The notes: a model not told the origin generated them from the sequence alone. A stretch of 64,000 nt of DNA from Mariniphaga sp041687255 (GCA_041687255.1 JAWLCL010000006.1:186001-250000); one strand, 5' to 3'. Numbered from the stretch's first letter, positions 24,644 to 33,986 are shown. Numbers and translations: made by a program.

Positions 24644-24865
24644 TTAATTTTTATACCTAAACGTTATTCTGCCTTTTGTTAAATCATAAGGAGACATTTC
24701 AACTTTAACTTTATCTCCGGGCAAAATTTTTATGTAATGCATCCGCATTTTCCCTGATATATGAGCAGTAATTACATGCCCGTTTTCAAGTTCCACACGA
24801 AACATTGCATTTGACAATGCTTCTATTATTGTACCATCCTGTTCAATCGAAGGCTGCTTTGCCAT
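24644..24865 (-). CDS. infA: Translation initiation factor IF-1
   Basis: A 73-residue S1/OB-fold protein: MAKQPSIEQDGTIIEALSNA, GHVITAHISGKMRMHYIKI and GDKVKVEMSPYDLTKGRITF. It starts 144 bp downstream of secY; a map gene, often found between them in this phylum, is not there. Confidence 0.96.
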   Translation of the reverse strand: MAKQPSIEQDGTIIEALSNAMFRVELENGHVITAHISGKMRMHYIKILPGDKVKVEMSPYDLTKGRITFRYKN

Positions 24866-25009
24866 AAAAAAATAACCTTTCTTCCGTTTTAATCAAATGT
24901 TATACAAAAATAAACTGTTTTGCCTAAATTTTTCGCAAAGATAAAACAAGCATTTCATTTTGCATAACATCTATCTCCTTAATAATGATTTAATAGACAT
25001 TACTTCACA

Positions 25010-26344
25010 TTAAATACCACCTCCGGCACGTCCTTTTATCCTGCCCGACTTGGTCAGACCATCATAATGACGCATCAAAAGGTGACTTTCGATTTGCTGC
25101 AGTGTATCAAGCACTACCCCTACAAGGATAAGCAACGAGGTTCCGCCAAAAAAGTAGGCGAACGACTGGTTGATACCCATCAGCATGGCGAATGCCGGCA
25201 GAATTGTGATGATGCCAAGGAAAATAGACCCCGGCAATGTAATCCTCGACATCACAGTATCAAGGAATTCAACGGTCTTTTTACCGGGTTTAACTCCGGG
25301 AATAAAACCACCGTTTTTCTTCATATCTTCTGCCATTTGTGTTGGATTGATGGTAATTGCAGTGTAGAAATAGGTGAAAGCAACTACCAGCATAAACAAC
25401 ACAAAATTGTACCAAAACCCGGTGATGTTAGATAAAGCAGCCGCAACGCCACTCAGGTTTTCGGAATTAGCCACGCCAACCAATGTAAGTGGTACCATCA
25501 TGATTGCCTGGGCAAAAATGATAGGCATTACACCAGCAGCATTTACTTTTAGCGGTATGTACTGACGTACACCACCATACTGCTTGTTACCTACAATCCG
25601 TTTTGCATACTGCACCGGAATCCTGCGGGTTCCCTGAACCAGCAGAATGGATGCCATGAAAACAAGAAACAGGATAACAAACTCAATAAGAAACATTACC
25701 AGCCCACCTCCTTGCTGACTGACACGGGAACCAAATTCCATCGCTACCGATGAAGGCAACTGTGCAATGATGCCGATCATAATGATTAGCGAGATACCAT
25801 TACCAATACCTTTATCAGTAATTCGTTCGCCCAGCCACATAACAAACATCGAACCTGCTGTTAAAATAACAACAGATGACACAGTAAACAATGCTCCCCT
25901 TAAGGCAAAAGCCGTTTCAGGCAGTTGATAGTGCAGGTTAGTTAAATATGCCGGTGCCTGGAAAATAAGGATTACAACGGTCAAGTAACGTGTAATCTGA
26001 TTTATTTTCCTTCTTCCTGACTCCCCCTCTTTCTGCAACCTCTGGAAATAGGGCACTGCAATTCCTAATAACTGAATTACAATAGAAGCCGAGATGTATG
26101 GCATAATTCCTAAAGCAAAGATGGAAGCCTGTGCAAAGGCACCTCCGGAAAACATATTAATCAGGCCAAGCAAACCATCATCAGTTTGATCTTTGAGAGC
26201 TTGCAATTGAGCCGGATCAATTCCCGGAAGAGAGACAAACGAACCAAGCCTGTAAATTAAAATAAAAAACAAGGTGGTTCCGATTCGAACCCTCAAATCT
26301 TCAATCTTGTAAATATTCTTTAGGGTTTCTATAAAACGTTTCAT
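25010..26344 (-). CDS. secY: Preprotein translocase subunit SecY
   Basis: A 444-residue integral membrane protein with ten helices. It starts with KRFIETLKNIYKIEDLRVRI; the plug region has GGAFAQASIFALGIMPYISASI, and the cytoplasmic loop before helix 8 has MKKNGGFIPGVKPGKKT. It forms the Sec channel used by the many signal-peptide proteins of this window. It is 6 bp after rplO. Confidence 0.97.
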   Translation of the reverse strand: MKRFIETLKNIYKIEDLRVRIGTTLFFILIYRLGSFVSLPGIDPAQLQALKDQTDDGLLGLINMFSGGAFAQASIFALGIMPYISASIVIQLLGIAVPYFQRLQKEGESGRRKINQITRYLTVVILIFQAPAYLTNLHYQLPETAFALRGALFTVSSVVILTAGSMFVMWLGERITDKGIGNGISLIIMIGIIAQLPSSVAMEFGSRVSQQGGGLVMFLIEFVILFLVFMASILLVQGTRRIPVQYAKRIVGNKQYGGVRQYIPLKVNAAGVMPIIFAQAIMMVPLTLVGVANSENLSGVAAALSNITGFWYNFVLFMLVVAFTYFYTAITINPTQMAEDMKKNGGFIPGVKPGKKTVEFLDTVMSRITLPGSIFLGIITILPAFAMLMGINQSFAYFFGGTSLLILVGVVLDTLQQIESHLLMRHYDGLTKSGRIKGRAGGGI

Positions 26345-26350
26345 TATAGT

Positions 26351-26797
26351 TTAAAGTATTTCGGTTGATCCTTCCAGTTTTTCTATCGCTTCTTTAGCAC
26401 TCTTTGAAAATTTATGGGCTTTTACATCCAGTTTTTTATCAAGTGACCCTCCGCCCAAGATTTTAATTCTATCGTTCTTTGAAGCGATACCAGCGTTGAT
26501 TAAGGCAGTCAAATCAATTGCAGTAATATCCATTTTATTGGCCACATGCTGCAAAACATCAAGATTGATAGCCTTATACTCAATGCGGTTTAGATTTTTA
26601 AAACCTGATTTTGGAACAACCCTTTGAAGGGGCATCTGTCCACCTTCGAATCCGATCTTTTTGGAGTACCCTGACCTGGACTTCTGGCCTTTATGACCAC
26701 GTGTTGATGTACCGCCTCGGCCTGAGCCCTGTCCACGACCAATACGCTTTGTTTTTTTAGTGGCACCCGTGGCAGGCTTTAATGTACTTAAATCCAT
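26351..26797 (-). CDS. rplO: 50S ribosomal protein L15
   Basis: About 148 residues. The start at 26797 (MDLSTLKPATGATKKTKR) fits the family; the frame's further opening to 26830 would overlap rpmD. The Gly-rich RGQGSGRGGTSTRGHKGQK segment threads into 23S rRNA. Confidence 0.96.
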   Translation of the reverse strand: MDLSTLKPATGATKKTKRIGRGQGSGRGGTSTRGHKGQKSRSGYSKKIGFEGGQMPLQRVVPKSGFKNLNRIEYKAINLDVLQHVANKMDITAIDLTALINAGIASKNDRIKILGGGSLDKKLDVKAHKFSKSAKEAIEKLEGSTEIL

Positions 26798-26816
26798 AAT
26801 ATTTTTTTGAACAGTG

Positions 26817-26996
26817 TTATACTTCTTCAATTCTCACTAAATGACTCACCTTACCGGCCATACCGGTAATTTGACCTGTAGCCTCGTGTTCAACTGTCTG
26901 GTTAAGCTTTCGTAAGCCCAGCGCTTCAAGATTGGCCTTTTGCCTCTTGGTTGAACCAATGCTGCTTTTTACTTGTGTTATTCTTATTTTAGCCAT
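26817..26996 (-). CDS. rpmD: 50S ribosomal protein L30
   Basis: A 59-residue protein read directly from the sequence: MAKIRITQVKSSIGSTKRQK, then a LGLRKLNQTVEH stretch and the ending LVRIEEV. It lies between rpsE (6 bp) and rplO (19 bp), its standard spc-operon place. Confidence 0.95.
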   Translation of the reverse strand: MAKIRITQVKSSIGSTKRQKANLEALGLRKLNQTVEHEATGQITGMAGKVSHLVRIEEV

Positions 26997-27002
26997 AATG
27001 AG

Positions 27003-27518
27003 TTATCCTTTAAAAACTTTTTCCAATGAAATGCCCCTGTGCTGAGCAACAGCATGTGCATCCCTCAATTCGAGCAGCGCTTCCATGGTTGCCTTAACCA
27101 GGTTGTGCGGGTTAGAAGAACCTTTTGACTTAGCCAGAATATCATGAATACCAACGCTTTCTAGAACTGCGCGCATAGCACCCCCAGCTTTAACACCTGT
27201 ACCTGAAGATGCAGGTTTAAGCAACACGTGCGCACCACCAAAACGGGCAGTTTGCTCATGAGGAATTGTTCCATGAATTACGGGTATTTTTACAAGATTC
27301 TTTTTAGCTGCCTCAACTCCTTTGGCAATGGCAGTAGTTACTTCGCTAGCTTTTCCCAAGCCCCAGCCTACAATACCATCTTCATTACCAACAACTACTA
27401 TAGCTGAGAAGCTGAAGGTCCGACCACCCTTTGTAACCTTTGTTACACGGTTAATGGCTACCAACCTGTCTTTTAAATCGAGGTCGCTTGTTTTAACTTT
27501 TTTACTTAATGTCGCCAT
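27003..27518 (-). CDS. rpsE: 30S ribosomal protein S5
   Basis: 171 residues. The N-terminal dsRNA-binding-like domain includes RVTKVTKGGRTFSFSAIVVV, and the C-terminal domain has VLLKPASSGTGVKAGGAMRAV. It is 8 bp after rplR. Confidence 0.97.
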   Translation of the reverse strand: MATLSKKVKTSDLDLKDRLVAINRVTKVTKGGRTFSFSAIVVVGNEDGIVGWGLGKASEVTTAIAKGVEAAKKNLVKIPVIHGTIPHEQTARFGGAHVLLKPASSGTGVKAGGAMRAVLESVGIHDILAKSKGSSNPHNLVKATMEALLELRDAHAVAQHRGISLEKVFKG

Positions 27519-27526
27519 AATTTATT

Positions 27527-27883
27527 TCAGAATTTAAGGCCACCCTCGCGGGCCGCGTCTGCTAATTGTTTAACTCTCCCGTGGTACAAATAACCATTTC
27601 TGTCGAATACAACATTATCAATGCCTGCGGCCTGAGCTTTTTTAGCCAGGAGTTTGCCAACCATAGCTGCCTTTTCCGATTTGTTACCTTCCTGTGAGGC
27701 AACATCCTTTTCAATTGATGAAGCAGCTACAAGTGTGGTTGCATTGTTATCGTCGACCAATTGAGCGTATATTTCCTTGTTGCTTCTGAAAACACTCAGA
27801 CGCGGACGTTCGGCTGAACCGGTAACAATTTTCCGTACCCGGCTTTTTATTCTGTTTCGCCTTTCTGTTTTTGTTAATGCCAT
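27527..27883 (-). CDS. rplR: 50S ribosomal protein L18
   Basis: 118 residues: RRNRIKSRVRKIV, ERPRLSVFRSNKEIYAQLVDD and FDRNGYLYHGRVKQLADAAR. It is a 5S rRNA-binding protein placed between rplF and rpsE. Confidence 0.97.
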   Translation of the reverse strand: MALTKTERRNRIKSRVRKIVTGSAERPRLSVFRSNKEIYAQLVDDNNATTLVAASSIEKDVASQEGNKSEKAAMVGKLLAKKAQAAGIDNVVFDRNGYLYHGRVKQLADAAREGGLKF

Positions 27884-27905
27884 AATACCTGATTTTTCAA
27901 AAAAA

Positions 27906-28463
27906 TTACTTGGCTGCAGCTTTACCTGCCTTACGCCTCAATACTTCGCCCACAAATTTAATCCCTTTACCTTTGTATGGTTCCGGCTTACGGAATGATC
28001 TGATTTTAGCAGCAACATGCCCTATCAGTTGTTTATCGATACACTGAAGGGTAACAATAGGATTACTGCGTTTATCCGATTTTGCCTCTACTTTCACTTC
28101 CGGGGGAAGCTGCAGATAGGTATGGTGCGAATATCCTAAAACCAGGTCGAGGACATTGTTTGGCAACACCTCAGCACGGTAACCCACGCCTACCAGTTCA
28201 AGCTTTATTTCAAAGCCTTTTGCTACGCCTGTTACCATATTGTTTACCAATGACCGGTAAAGACCATGAAGTGCTTTATGATTTTTCGTTTCGCCTAAAC
28301 GGTTAAATGTAACCTGGTTATCTTTCACCTCAACTTCGATTTCAGGTGCAATTTTCTGCTGCAACTCACCAAGAGGTCCCTTCACAGTAACAACACGGTC
28401 GTCGTTAACTTTTACGTCTACTCCTGATGGTATTTCAATGGGTAATTTACCTATTCTTGACAT
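27906..28463 (-). CDS. rplF: 50S ribosomal protein L6
   Basis: 185 residues starting MSRIGKLPIEIPSGV at 28463. The frame stays open to 28493 but that would run into rpsH. Two L6 repeats are visible, with the signature KPEPYKGKGIKF near the end. Confidence 0.97.
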   Translation of the reverse strand: MSRIGKLPIEIPSGVDVKVNDDRVVTVKGPLGELQQKIAPEIEVEVKDNQVTFNRLGETKNHKALHGLYRSLVNNMVTGVAKGFEIKLELVGVGYRAEVLPNNVLDLVLGYSHHTYLQLPPEVKVEAKSDKRSNPIVTLQCIDKQLIGHVAAKIRSFRKPEPYKGKGIKFVGEVLRRKAGKAAAK

Positions 28464-28477
28464 GACCTGTTTCTTTT

Positions 28478-28885
28478 TTAATACACATAACACAATACTT
28501 CACCGCCAATATTCTGCTCTCTTGCTTCCTTGTCGGTAATAACTCCCTTTGAAGTAGAAATAATGGCAACCCCCAGACCGTTCAAAACGCGCGGGATGTC
28601 ATCATGTGTGCAATACTGGCGCAAACCAGGCTTACTGATTCTTTTTAAACCTTTAATTGCAGACACTTTCGTTTCAGGATGGTACTTAAGTGCGATTTTT
28701 ATGTTGCCCTGGTAATCCTTATCATCCTCAAATTTATAGTTGAGAATGTAACCTTTTTCCTTCAGGATTTTAGTCATTTCCCGTTTAATATTTGAGGCAG
28801 GAACATCAACCACCCTGTGATTGGCAAGGATTGCATTACGCACCCTTGTTAAATAATCTGCTATTGGATCTGATATTTTACTCAT
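28478..28885 (-). CDS. rpsH: 30S ribosomal protein S8
   Basis: 135 residues: DPIADYLTRVRNA, VPASNIKREMTKIL and the C-terminal GVITDKEAREQNIGGEVLCY. It binds the central domain of 16S rRNA. Confidence 0.97.
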   Translation of the reverse strand: MSKISDPIADYLTRVRNAILANHRVVDVPASNIKREMTKILKEKGYILNYKFEDDKDYQGNIKIALKYHPETKVSAIKGLKRISKPGLRQYCTHDDIPRVLNGLGVAIISTSKGVITDKEAREQNIGGEVLCYVY

Positions 28886-28902
28886 TTTTCAGTCTTTAAC
28901 AA

Positions 28903-29172
28903 TTACCAACTAGCTTTTTTAACTCCAGGGATTAAACCATAGGAAGCCATTTCCCGGAAATTTATCCTGCTGATGCCAAATTGGCGCATATAGCCTTTAG
29001 GTCTTCCGGTTAGTTTGCAACGGTTGTGCAAACGTACCTTTGAAGAATTTTTCGGCAATTTCTGCAGACCTTCCCAATCTCCTTCCGCTTTCAGCCTGGC
29101 TCTTTTCTCGGCGTACTTATCAACCAGTTTTGCCCTTTTTACTTCACGGGCTTTCATTGATTCTTTTGCCAT
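28903..29172 (-). CDS. rpsN: 30S ribosomal protein S14
   Basis: The 89-residue long form without zinc ligands (only one Cys, in LHNRCKLTGRPKGY). The ending SRINFREMASYGLIPGVKKA is typical. It lies 3 bp after rplE. Confidence 0.97.
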   Translation of the reverse strand: MAKESMKAREVKRAKLVDKYAEKRARLKAEGDWEGLQKLPKNSSKVRLHNRCKLTGRPKGYMRQFGISRINFREMASYGLIPGVKKASW

Positions 29173-29175
29173 CGA

Positions 29176-29733
29176 TCAATTCTTTTTAACATTTTTAAAT
29201 GGTAAACCAAGTTCCTTCAACAAAGCGAATCCTTCTTCATCGGTTTTTGCTGTAGTAACAAAGGTTATATTCATCCCGTTAATCTTATTTACCTTATCAA
29301 GTACAATTTCCGGGAAAACGATTTGCTCAGGTACACCAAGAGTGTAATTTCCACGTCCGTCCATTTTACTTTCGATACCACGAAAATCGCGGATACGAGG
29401 CAATGCTGCCGAAATCAGACGATCGAGAAATTCATACATGCGATCACGGCGAAGGGTAACCCTAACACCGATAGGCATTTTTCTTCGGAGCTTGAAATTG
29501 GAAATATCCTTTTTCGACAAGGTCTGAACTGCTTTCTGCCCGGCAATCATCGACATTTCAGTTGTAGCAACGTCAATGATTTTCTTGTCGGCAATAGCAG
29601 CCCCTACACCCTGGTTAAGAACAATCTTTTCCAGTTTCGGAACCTGCATCACTGAAGAGTAGTTAAACTTTTCTTTCAAAGAAGGAACTACTTCTTCCTG
29701 ATATTTTGTTTTTAGAGTTGGTACGTATGCCAT
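29176..29733 (-). CDS. rplE: 50S ribosomal protein L5
   Basis: 185 residues: VPKLEKIVLNQGVG, MPIGVRVTLRRDRMYEFLDR and YTLGVPEQIVFPEI. It binds 5S rRNA. Its ATG overlaps the rplX stop by one base (TAATG). Confidence 0.97.
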   Translation of the reverse strand: MAYVPTLKTKYQEEVVPSLKEKFNYSSVMQVPKLEKIVLNQGVGAAIADKKIIDVATTEMSMIAGQKAVQTLSKKDISNFKLRRKMPIGVRVTLRRDRMYEFLDRLISAALPRIRDFRGIESKMDGRGNYTLGVPEQIVFPEIVLDKVNKINGMNITFVTTAKTDEEGFALLKELGLPFKNVKKN

Positions 29734-30059
29734 TATTTAATCTCCTCTCCTGATTTTTTGGAATAACGAACTAATTTTCCTGTATTTTCATCAGGGCGAC
29801 GGCCAATACGGGTACGTTCCCCTGTTTTCGGATCAACCAACATGAGGTTTGAAATATGGATAGCTGCTTCCTGCTCAACAATACCACCCTGCGGATTTTT
29901 CGCATTGGGTTTGGTATGTTTTTTTATCAGGTTCACACCTTCCACAATAGCCCTGTTGGTTTTCCGGATTACTTCGAGCACTCTGCCTTTTTGGCCTCTG
30001 TAGTTTCCGGTAATTACTGTAACAGTATCACCTTTTTTTATGTGTAACTTTTTCTGCAT
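29733..30059 (-). CDS. rplX: 50S ribosomal protein L24
   Basis: About 108 residues with the KOW motif HIKKGDTVTVITGNYRGQKG near the start. The family-like start is MQKKLHIKKGD at 30059; two codons upstream at 30065 is another ATG. It is an assembly initiator of the large subunit. Confidence 0.96.
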   Translation of the reverse strand: MQKKLHIKKGDTVTVITGNYRGQKGRVLEVIRKTNRAIVEGVNLIKKHTKPNAKNPQGGIVEQEAAIHISNLMLVDPKTGERTRIGRRPDENTGKLVRYSKKSGEEIK

Positions 30060-30077
30060 TTTCAAGCAATTTTCAAT

Positions 30078-30443
30078 TTACAGTACTTCTGGTGCGAGGG
30101 AGATAATCTTCATGTTTTTATCCCTCAATTCACGAGCTACAGGACCGAAAATACGTGTTCCACGCATTTCGCCGGCATTATTAAGCAACACAACGGCATT
30201 GTCGTCAAACCGAATATAAGAACCATCAACACGACGTACTTCCTTACGGGTCCTGACAACAATAGCTTTTGAGACGATTCCTTTTTTCACATCGCTTCCT
30301 GGTATCGCACTTTTCACCGATACTACAATAGTATCACCTATTGAAGCGTAACGTTTACGTGTGCCCCCAAGTACACGGATGCAAAGCACTTCTTTTGCAC
30401 CGCTGTTATCGGCAACCGAACATCTAGTTTCTTGCTGTATCAT
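30078..30443 (-). CDS. rplN: 50S ribosomal protein L14
   Basis: 121 residues: MIQQETRCSVADNSGAKEVL, RKRYASIGDTIVVSVK and DDNAVVLLNNAGEMRGTRIF. It ends two bases upstream of rpsQ's stop side and is co-transcribed. Confidence 0.97.
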   Translation of the reverse strand: MIQQETRCSVADNSGAKEVLCIRVLGGTRKRYASIGDTIVVSVKSAIPGSDVKKGIVSKAIVVRTRKEVRRVDGSYIRFDDNAVVLLNNAGEMRGTRIFGPVARELRDKNMKIISLAPEVL

Positions 30444-30445
30444 GA

Positions 30446-30712
30446 TTACTTCGCTCTTTCGGTTATTTCAACTAATCTCCAACATTTTGTTTTGCTCAGC
30501 GGCCTTGTTTCCATAATCCGCACCAAATCGCCAATGTTGCATTCATTCTTTTCGTCCTGGGCATATAATTTAGTTGTTTTATTAACGAACTTTCCATAAA
30601 TGGGGTGTTTAACTTTACGTTTCACCGCCACAACTATGGTTTTGTTCATTTTATTGCTAACAACAATCCCGATACGCTCTTTCCTGAGATTTCTAACTTT
30701 ATTCTCTTCCAT
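30446..30712 (-). CDS. rpsQ: 30S ribosomal protein S17
   Basis: 88 residues from MEENKVRNLRKERIG at 30712; the upstream ATG at 30736 would overlap rpmC. Core motifs are GIVVSNKMNKTIVVAV and HPIYGKFVNKT. Confidence 0.96.
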   Translation of the reverse strand: MEENKVRNLRKERIGIVVSNKMNKTIVVAVKRKVKHPIYGKFVNKTTKLYAQDEKNECNIGDLVRIMETRPLSKTKCWRLVEITERAK

Positions 30713-30719
30713 CGCTGAA

Positions 30720-30923
30720 TTACTTCTGATTTTCAATTAATTCCCTTTGACGAAGAACAGTTTTCAACCTTGCAACATTTTTTCTTGCTTCCTTTAATTT
30801 TAAAGGATTATCAAGAGGAGAAACTGCATGGTTCAAACGAAGGCGAACTAAACTTTCTTTTTCCACCTGTATTTTTTCGACGATTTCTTTTGTCGTCAAC
30901 TCTTTAATTTCAGACGTTTTCAT
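30720..30923 (-). CDS. rpmC: 50S ribosomal protein L29
   Basis: A 67-residue helical hairpin: IKELTTKEIVEKI and LKEARKNVARLKTVLRQREL. It is located near the nascent-chain exit of the ribosome, between rplP and rpsQ. Confidence 0.96.
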   Translation of the reverse strand: MKTSEIKELTTKEIVEKIQVEKESLVRLRLNHAVSPLDNPLKLKEARKNVARLKTVLRQRELIENQK

Positions 30924-30940
30924 AATATTTATTCACCTTT

Positions 30941-31363
30941 TTATTCTTCAACAAAATCACGCCTTATCACAAGCTTCGTTGGAACCGGCAACTTTTGGGC
31001 TGCAAGGCGCAAAGCCTCTTTTGCAAGATCAAAAGGAACACCATCGGCTTCAATAACGATACGACCTGGCGAAACCGGAGCCACAAATGCTTCGGGAGCA
31101 CCTTTACCTTTACCCATTCGCACTTCTGCAGGTTTTTTGGTAATTGGTTTATCGGGAAATATACGAATCCATATTTGTCCCTGACGTTGCATATGCCTTG
31201 TAACGGCAACCCTGGCTGCCTCTATCTGGCGCCCGGTGATCCAGGCCTCTTCCAACACTTTTATTCCAAATGAACCGAAAGCCAACTGATTCCCACGTTG
31301 GGCGTTGCCTTTCATCCGGCCCTTTTGTACTCTTCTGAATTTTACCTTTTTTGGCTGTAACAT
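30941..31363 (-). CDS. rplP: 50S ribosomal protein L16
   Basis: 140 residues: MLQPKKVKFRRVQKGRMKGN, ITGRQIEAARVAVTRHMQRQ and IFPDKPITKKPAEVRMGKGK. It helps organise the A site of the peptidyl-transferase centre. Confidence 0.97.
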   Translation of the reverse strand: MLQPKKVKFRRVQKGRMKGNAQRGNQLAFGSFGIKVLEEAWITGRQIEAARVAVTRHMQRQGQIWIRIFPDKPITKKPAEVRMGKGKGAPEAFVAPVSPGRIVIEADGVPFDLAKEALRLAAQKLPVPTKLVIRRDFVEE

Positions 31364-31391
31364 CCTATATTAAATTCTGAGTGTTAAACCA

Positions 31392-32108
31392 CTATTTTCT
31401 TCTTCTTCCACGGCCACGATCACCAACACCTTTTCCACCCGGACGAGCTTGTTTTTGCCCGATGTTAGGAGAAAGGTCACGGTTTCCATAAACCATTCCT
31501 TTGCATATCCAGACTTTAACTCCGATAAGTCCGGTTTTCGTGAGTGCTTCGGCTAAAGCATAATCGATATCAGCTCTCAGTGTATGCAATGGCGTACGGC
31601 CATCTTTATACATTTCCGAACGCGCCATTTCTGCACCATTCAGCCTTCCTGAAACCAGTACCTTAATGCCTTCCGCTCCCATCCTCATTGTTGATGCAAT
31701 AGCCATTTTTACTGCCCTGCGGTAAGCAACCTTACCCTCAATTTGCCTTGCAATATTAATTGCAACAATTTTGGCATCGAGTTCAGGACGTTTGATCTCA
31801 AAAATGTTGATCTGAACCTCTTTATTGGTGATCTTCTTCAGCTCTTCCTTCAGCTTGTCTACTTCCTGCCCGCCTTTACCAATAATAATACCGGGGCGTG
31901 AAGTATGAACAGTGATGGTAATAAGCTTCAATGTACGCTCAATGATAATTTTGGAAATGCTGGCTTTGGCCAAACGGGCATTTAAATATTCCCGTATCTG
32001 GTGGTCTTCTACCAGCTTGTCGCCATATTCATCACCACCGAACCAATTTGAATCCCATCCCTTGATGAAACCCAAACGATTTGAAATTGGATTTACTTTT
32101 TGTCCCAT
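31392..32108 (-). CDS. rpsC: 30S ribosomal protein S3
   Basis: 238 residues. The KH domain has SRPGIIIGKGGQEVDKL, and the C-terminal part has GIKVLVSGRLNGAEMARSE and VWICKGMVYG, ending in a GGKGVGDRGRGRRRK tail. It is 3 bp after rplV. Confidence 0.97.
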   Translation of the reverse strand: MGQKVNPISNRLGFIKGWDSNWFGGDEYGDKLVEDHQIREYLNARLAKASISKIIIERTLKLITITVHTSRPGIIIGKGGQEVDKLKEELKKITNKEVQINIFEIKRPELDAKIVAINIARQIEGKVAYRRAVKMAIASTMRMGAEGIKVLVSGRLNGAEMARSEMYKDGRTPLHTLRADIDYALAEALTKTGLIGVKVWICKGMVYGNRDLSPNIGQKQARPGGKGVGDRGRGRRRK

Positions 32109-32111
32109 CTA

Positions 32112-32534
32112 CTACTGATTAAGAGTTTCTTCAACAACATTTTCTTTCCTGTCAACGTAAATTGTAACATGGTTCGAACGCTTCCTGATACGGTGTGCAC
32201 GACCCTGGGGAGCCGGACGTAACCTTTTCAGAATTCGACCCGAATCAACCATGACTGTTTTTACGTACAAATCACTTTCCTCTAAACGTACTCCTTCATT
32301 TTTTGCCTGCCAGTTGGCAATGGCTGAAAGTAGAAGTTTTTCAACCCCACGCGATGCTTCTTTCGAGGAAAATTTAAGAACATCCAACGCTTTTTTCACC
32401 TCCATGCCGCGGATAGAATCGGCAACAAGCCTCATCTTTCTAGGTGAAGTGGGGCAATTTCTTAAGACAGCAAAATATTGTTGCTTTTTATCTTCTTTTC
32501 GTTTGTCTGCTGCTATTTTTTTTCTGGCACCCAT
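32112..32534 (-). CDS. rplV: 50S ribosomal protein L22
   Basis: 140 residues: NCPTSPRKMRLVADSIRG and the tunnel-reaching hairpin around SGRILKRLRPAPQGRAHRIR. The N-terminal KKIAADKRKEDKKQQ extension is usual in the phylum. Confidence 0.97.
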   Translation of the reverse strand: MGARKKIAADKRKEDKKQQYFAVLRNCPTSPRKMRLVADSIRGMEVKKALDVLKFSSKEASRGVEKLLLSAIANWQAKNEGVRLEESDLYVKTVMVDSGRILKRLRPAPQGRAHRIRKRSNHVTIYVDRKENVVEETLNQ

Positions 32535-32568
32535 TCTTTTCTCTTTTTAATGTTTAATGACATTTGCC

Positions 32569-32835
32569 TTATCTTTTATTACCAGCATGACCCCTGAATG
32601 TGCGAGTAGGCGCAAATTCACCCAGCTTATGTCCAACCATGTTTTCGGTAACATATACAGGAATGAATTTATTTCCGTTATGAACGGCAATGGTATGGCC
32701 TACAAAGTCAGGAGAAATTACTGAAGCCCTGGCCCATGTTTTAACTACCGATTTTTTCCCGCCATCATTCATGGCTATAACTTTTCTTTCAAGTTTATAA
32801 TCGATAAAAGGCCCTTTTTTTAACGAACGACTCAT
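32569..32835 (-). CDS. rpsS: 30S ribosomal protein S19
   Basis: 88 residues: MSRSLKKGPFIDYKLERKV, TWARASVISPDFVGHTIAVH and VGHKLGEFAPTRTFRGH. It is part of the subunit head. Confidence 0.97.
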   Translation of the reverse strand: MSRSLKKGPFIDYKLERKVIAMNDGGKKSVVKTWARASVISPDFVGHTIAVHNGNKFIPVYVTENMVGHKLGEFAPTRTFRGHAGNKR

Positions 32836-32850
32836 AATTCTTTCCTTTTA

Positions 32851-33675
32851 CTATTTTTTCCTACGTTCAACAATGTATTTGCTGGAAGCTTTCTTTTTGG
32901 AACGGGTTTTATACCCTTTAGCAAGCAAGCCTTTACGTGAACGTGGATGTCCACCAGAAGCTCTTCCTTCGCCACCACCCATGGGGTGATCAACAGGGTT
33001 CATAACCACACCACGTACCCGTGGTCTTCTGCCCAACCACCTCGAGCGACCGGCTTTACCAGAACGTTCAAGGTTGTGTTCAGTGTTTCCAACGGTTCCA
33101 ACAGTAGCTCTGCAGGATGTAAGAACCATACGAGATTCGCCTGAAGGCAATTTTAAAATTGCATACCTGCCTTCACGAGAGGTCAATTGCGCATAAGTGC
33201 CTGCACTACGTGCCATCATTCCGCCCTGTCCGGGACGGAGCTCAATGTTGTGAACAAGTGTTCCAAGAGGTATATCTGATAAGGGAAGGGTGTTTCCAAT
33301 TTCAGGTTCAACGCCCTTTCCGCTTTTCACTGTTTGCCCAACTTGCAACCCGTTGGGAGAAACAATGTACCTTTTTTCGCCATCTTCATATTTAAGAAGG
33401 GCGATACGGGCCGAACGGTTCGGATCGTACTGAATGGAATCGACAACAGCAGCAACACCATCTTTATCGCGTTTAAAATCGATAACACGGTATTTGCGTT
33501 TGTGTCCCCCACCTCTATACCTCATTGTCATGCGGCCCTGGTTATTCCTACCGCCAGTTTTCCGCAGGGGCTCCAACAATGATTTTTCAGGTGTAGATGC
33601 AGTAATGGTATCAAAGGCACCAATAATCTTATGCCTCTGACCCGGAGTTACTGGTTTTAATTTTCTTACTGCCAT
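32851..33675 (-). CDS. rplB: 50S ribosomal protein L2
   Basis: 274 residues: GRNNQGRMTMRYRGGGHKRK and the conserved RGVVMNPVDHPMGGGEG, whose His is essential for peptidyl transfer in the family. It is 15 bp upstream of rpsS. Confidence 0.98.
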   Translation of the reverse strand: MAVRKLKPVTPGQRHKIIGAFDTITASTPEKSLLEPLRKTGGRNNQGRMTMRYRGGGHKRKYRVIDFKRDKDGVAAVVDSIQYDPNRSARIALLKYEDGEKRYIVSPNGLQVGQTVKSGKGVEPEIGNTLPLSDIPLGTLVHNIELRPGQGGMMARSAGTYAQLTSREGRYAILKLPSGESRMVLTSCRATVGTVGNTEHNLERSGKAGRSRWLGRRPRVRGVVMNPVDHPMGGGEGRASGGHPRSRKGLLAKGYKTRSKKKASSKYIVERRKK

Positions 33676-33683
33676 TTTTATAA

Positions 33684-33974
33684 TTAAATATTACTGTAAA
33701 AATCTATACTATCTCCTTCGGCCAATGTAACAATGGCTTTTTTATATGCAGTCGTTTTTCCGGTTATAACACCAGATTTAGTATATCTCGATTTTACTTT
33801 TCCTCCATATACCATTGTATTGACTGAACTTACCGAAACATTGTACAAGCTTTCAACTGCTTTTTTAATTGCAGGCTTTTTGGCATTTTTAGTGACAACA
33901 AACCCGTAACGGTTAAACCGTTCGGCCTGGTCATTCATTTTTTCGGTTACCAATGGTTTTATTAAAATATCCAT
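33684..33974 (-). CDS. rplW: 50S ribosomal protein L23
   Basis: 96 residues: IKPLVTEKMNDQAER, FVVTKNAKKPAIKKAVESLY and VNTMVYGGKVKSR. It is the docking site for SRP and trigger factor at the exit tunnel. Confidence 0.96.
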   Translation of the reverse strand: MDILIKPLVTEKMNDQAERFNRYGFVVTKNAKKPAIKKAVESLYNVSVSSVNTMVYGGKVKSRYTKSGVITGKTTAYKKAIVTLAEGDSIDFYSNI

Positions 33975-33986
33975 GTTCTATTCGCC

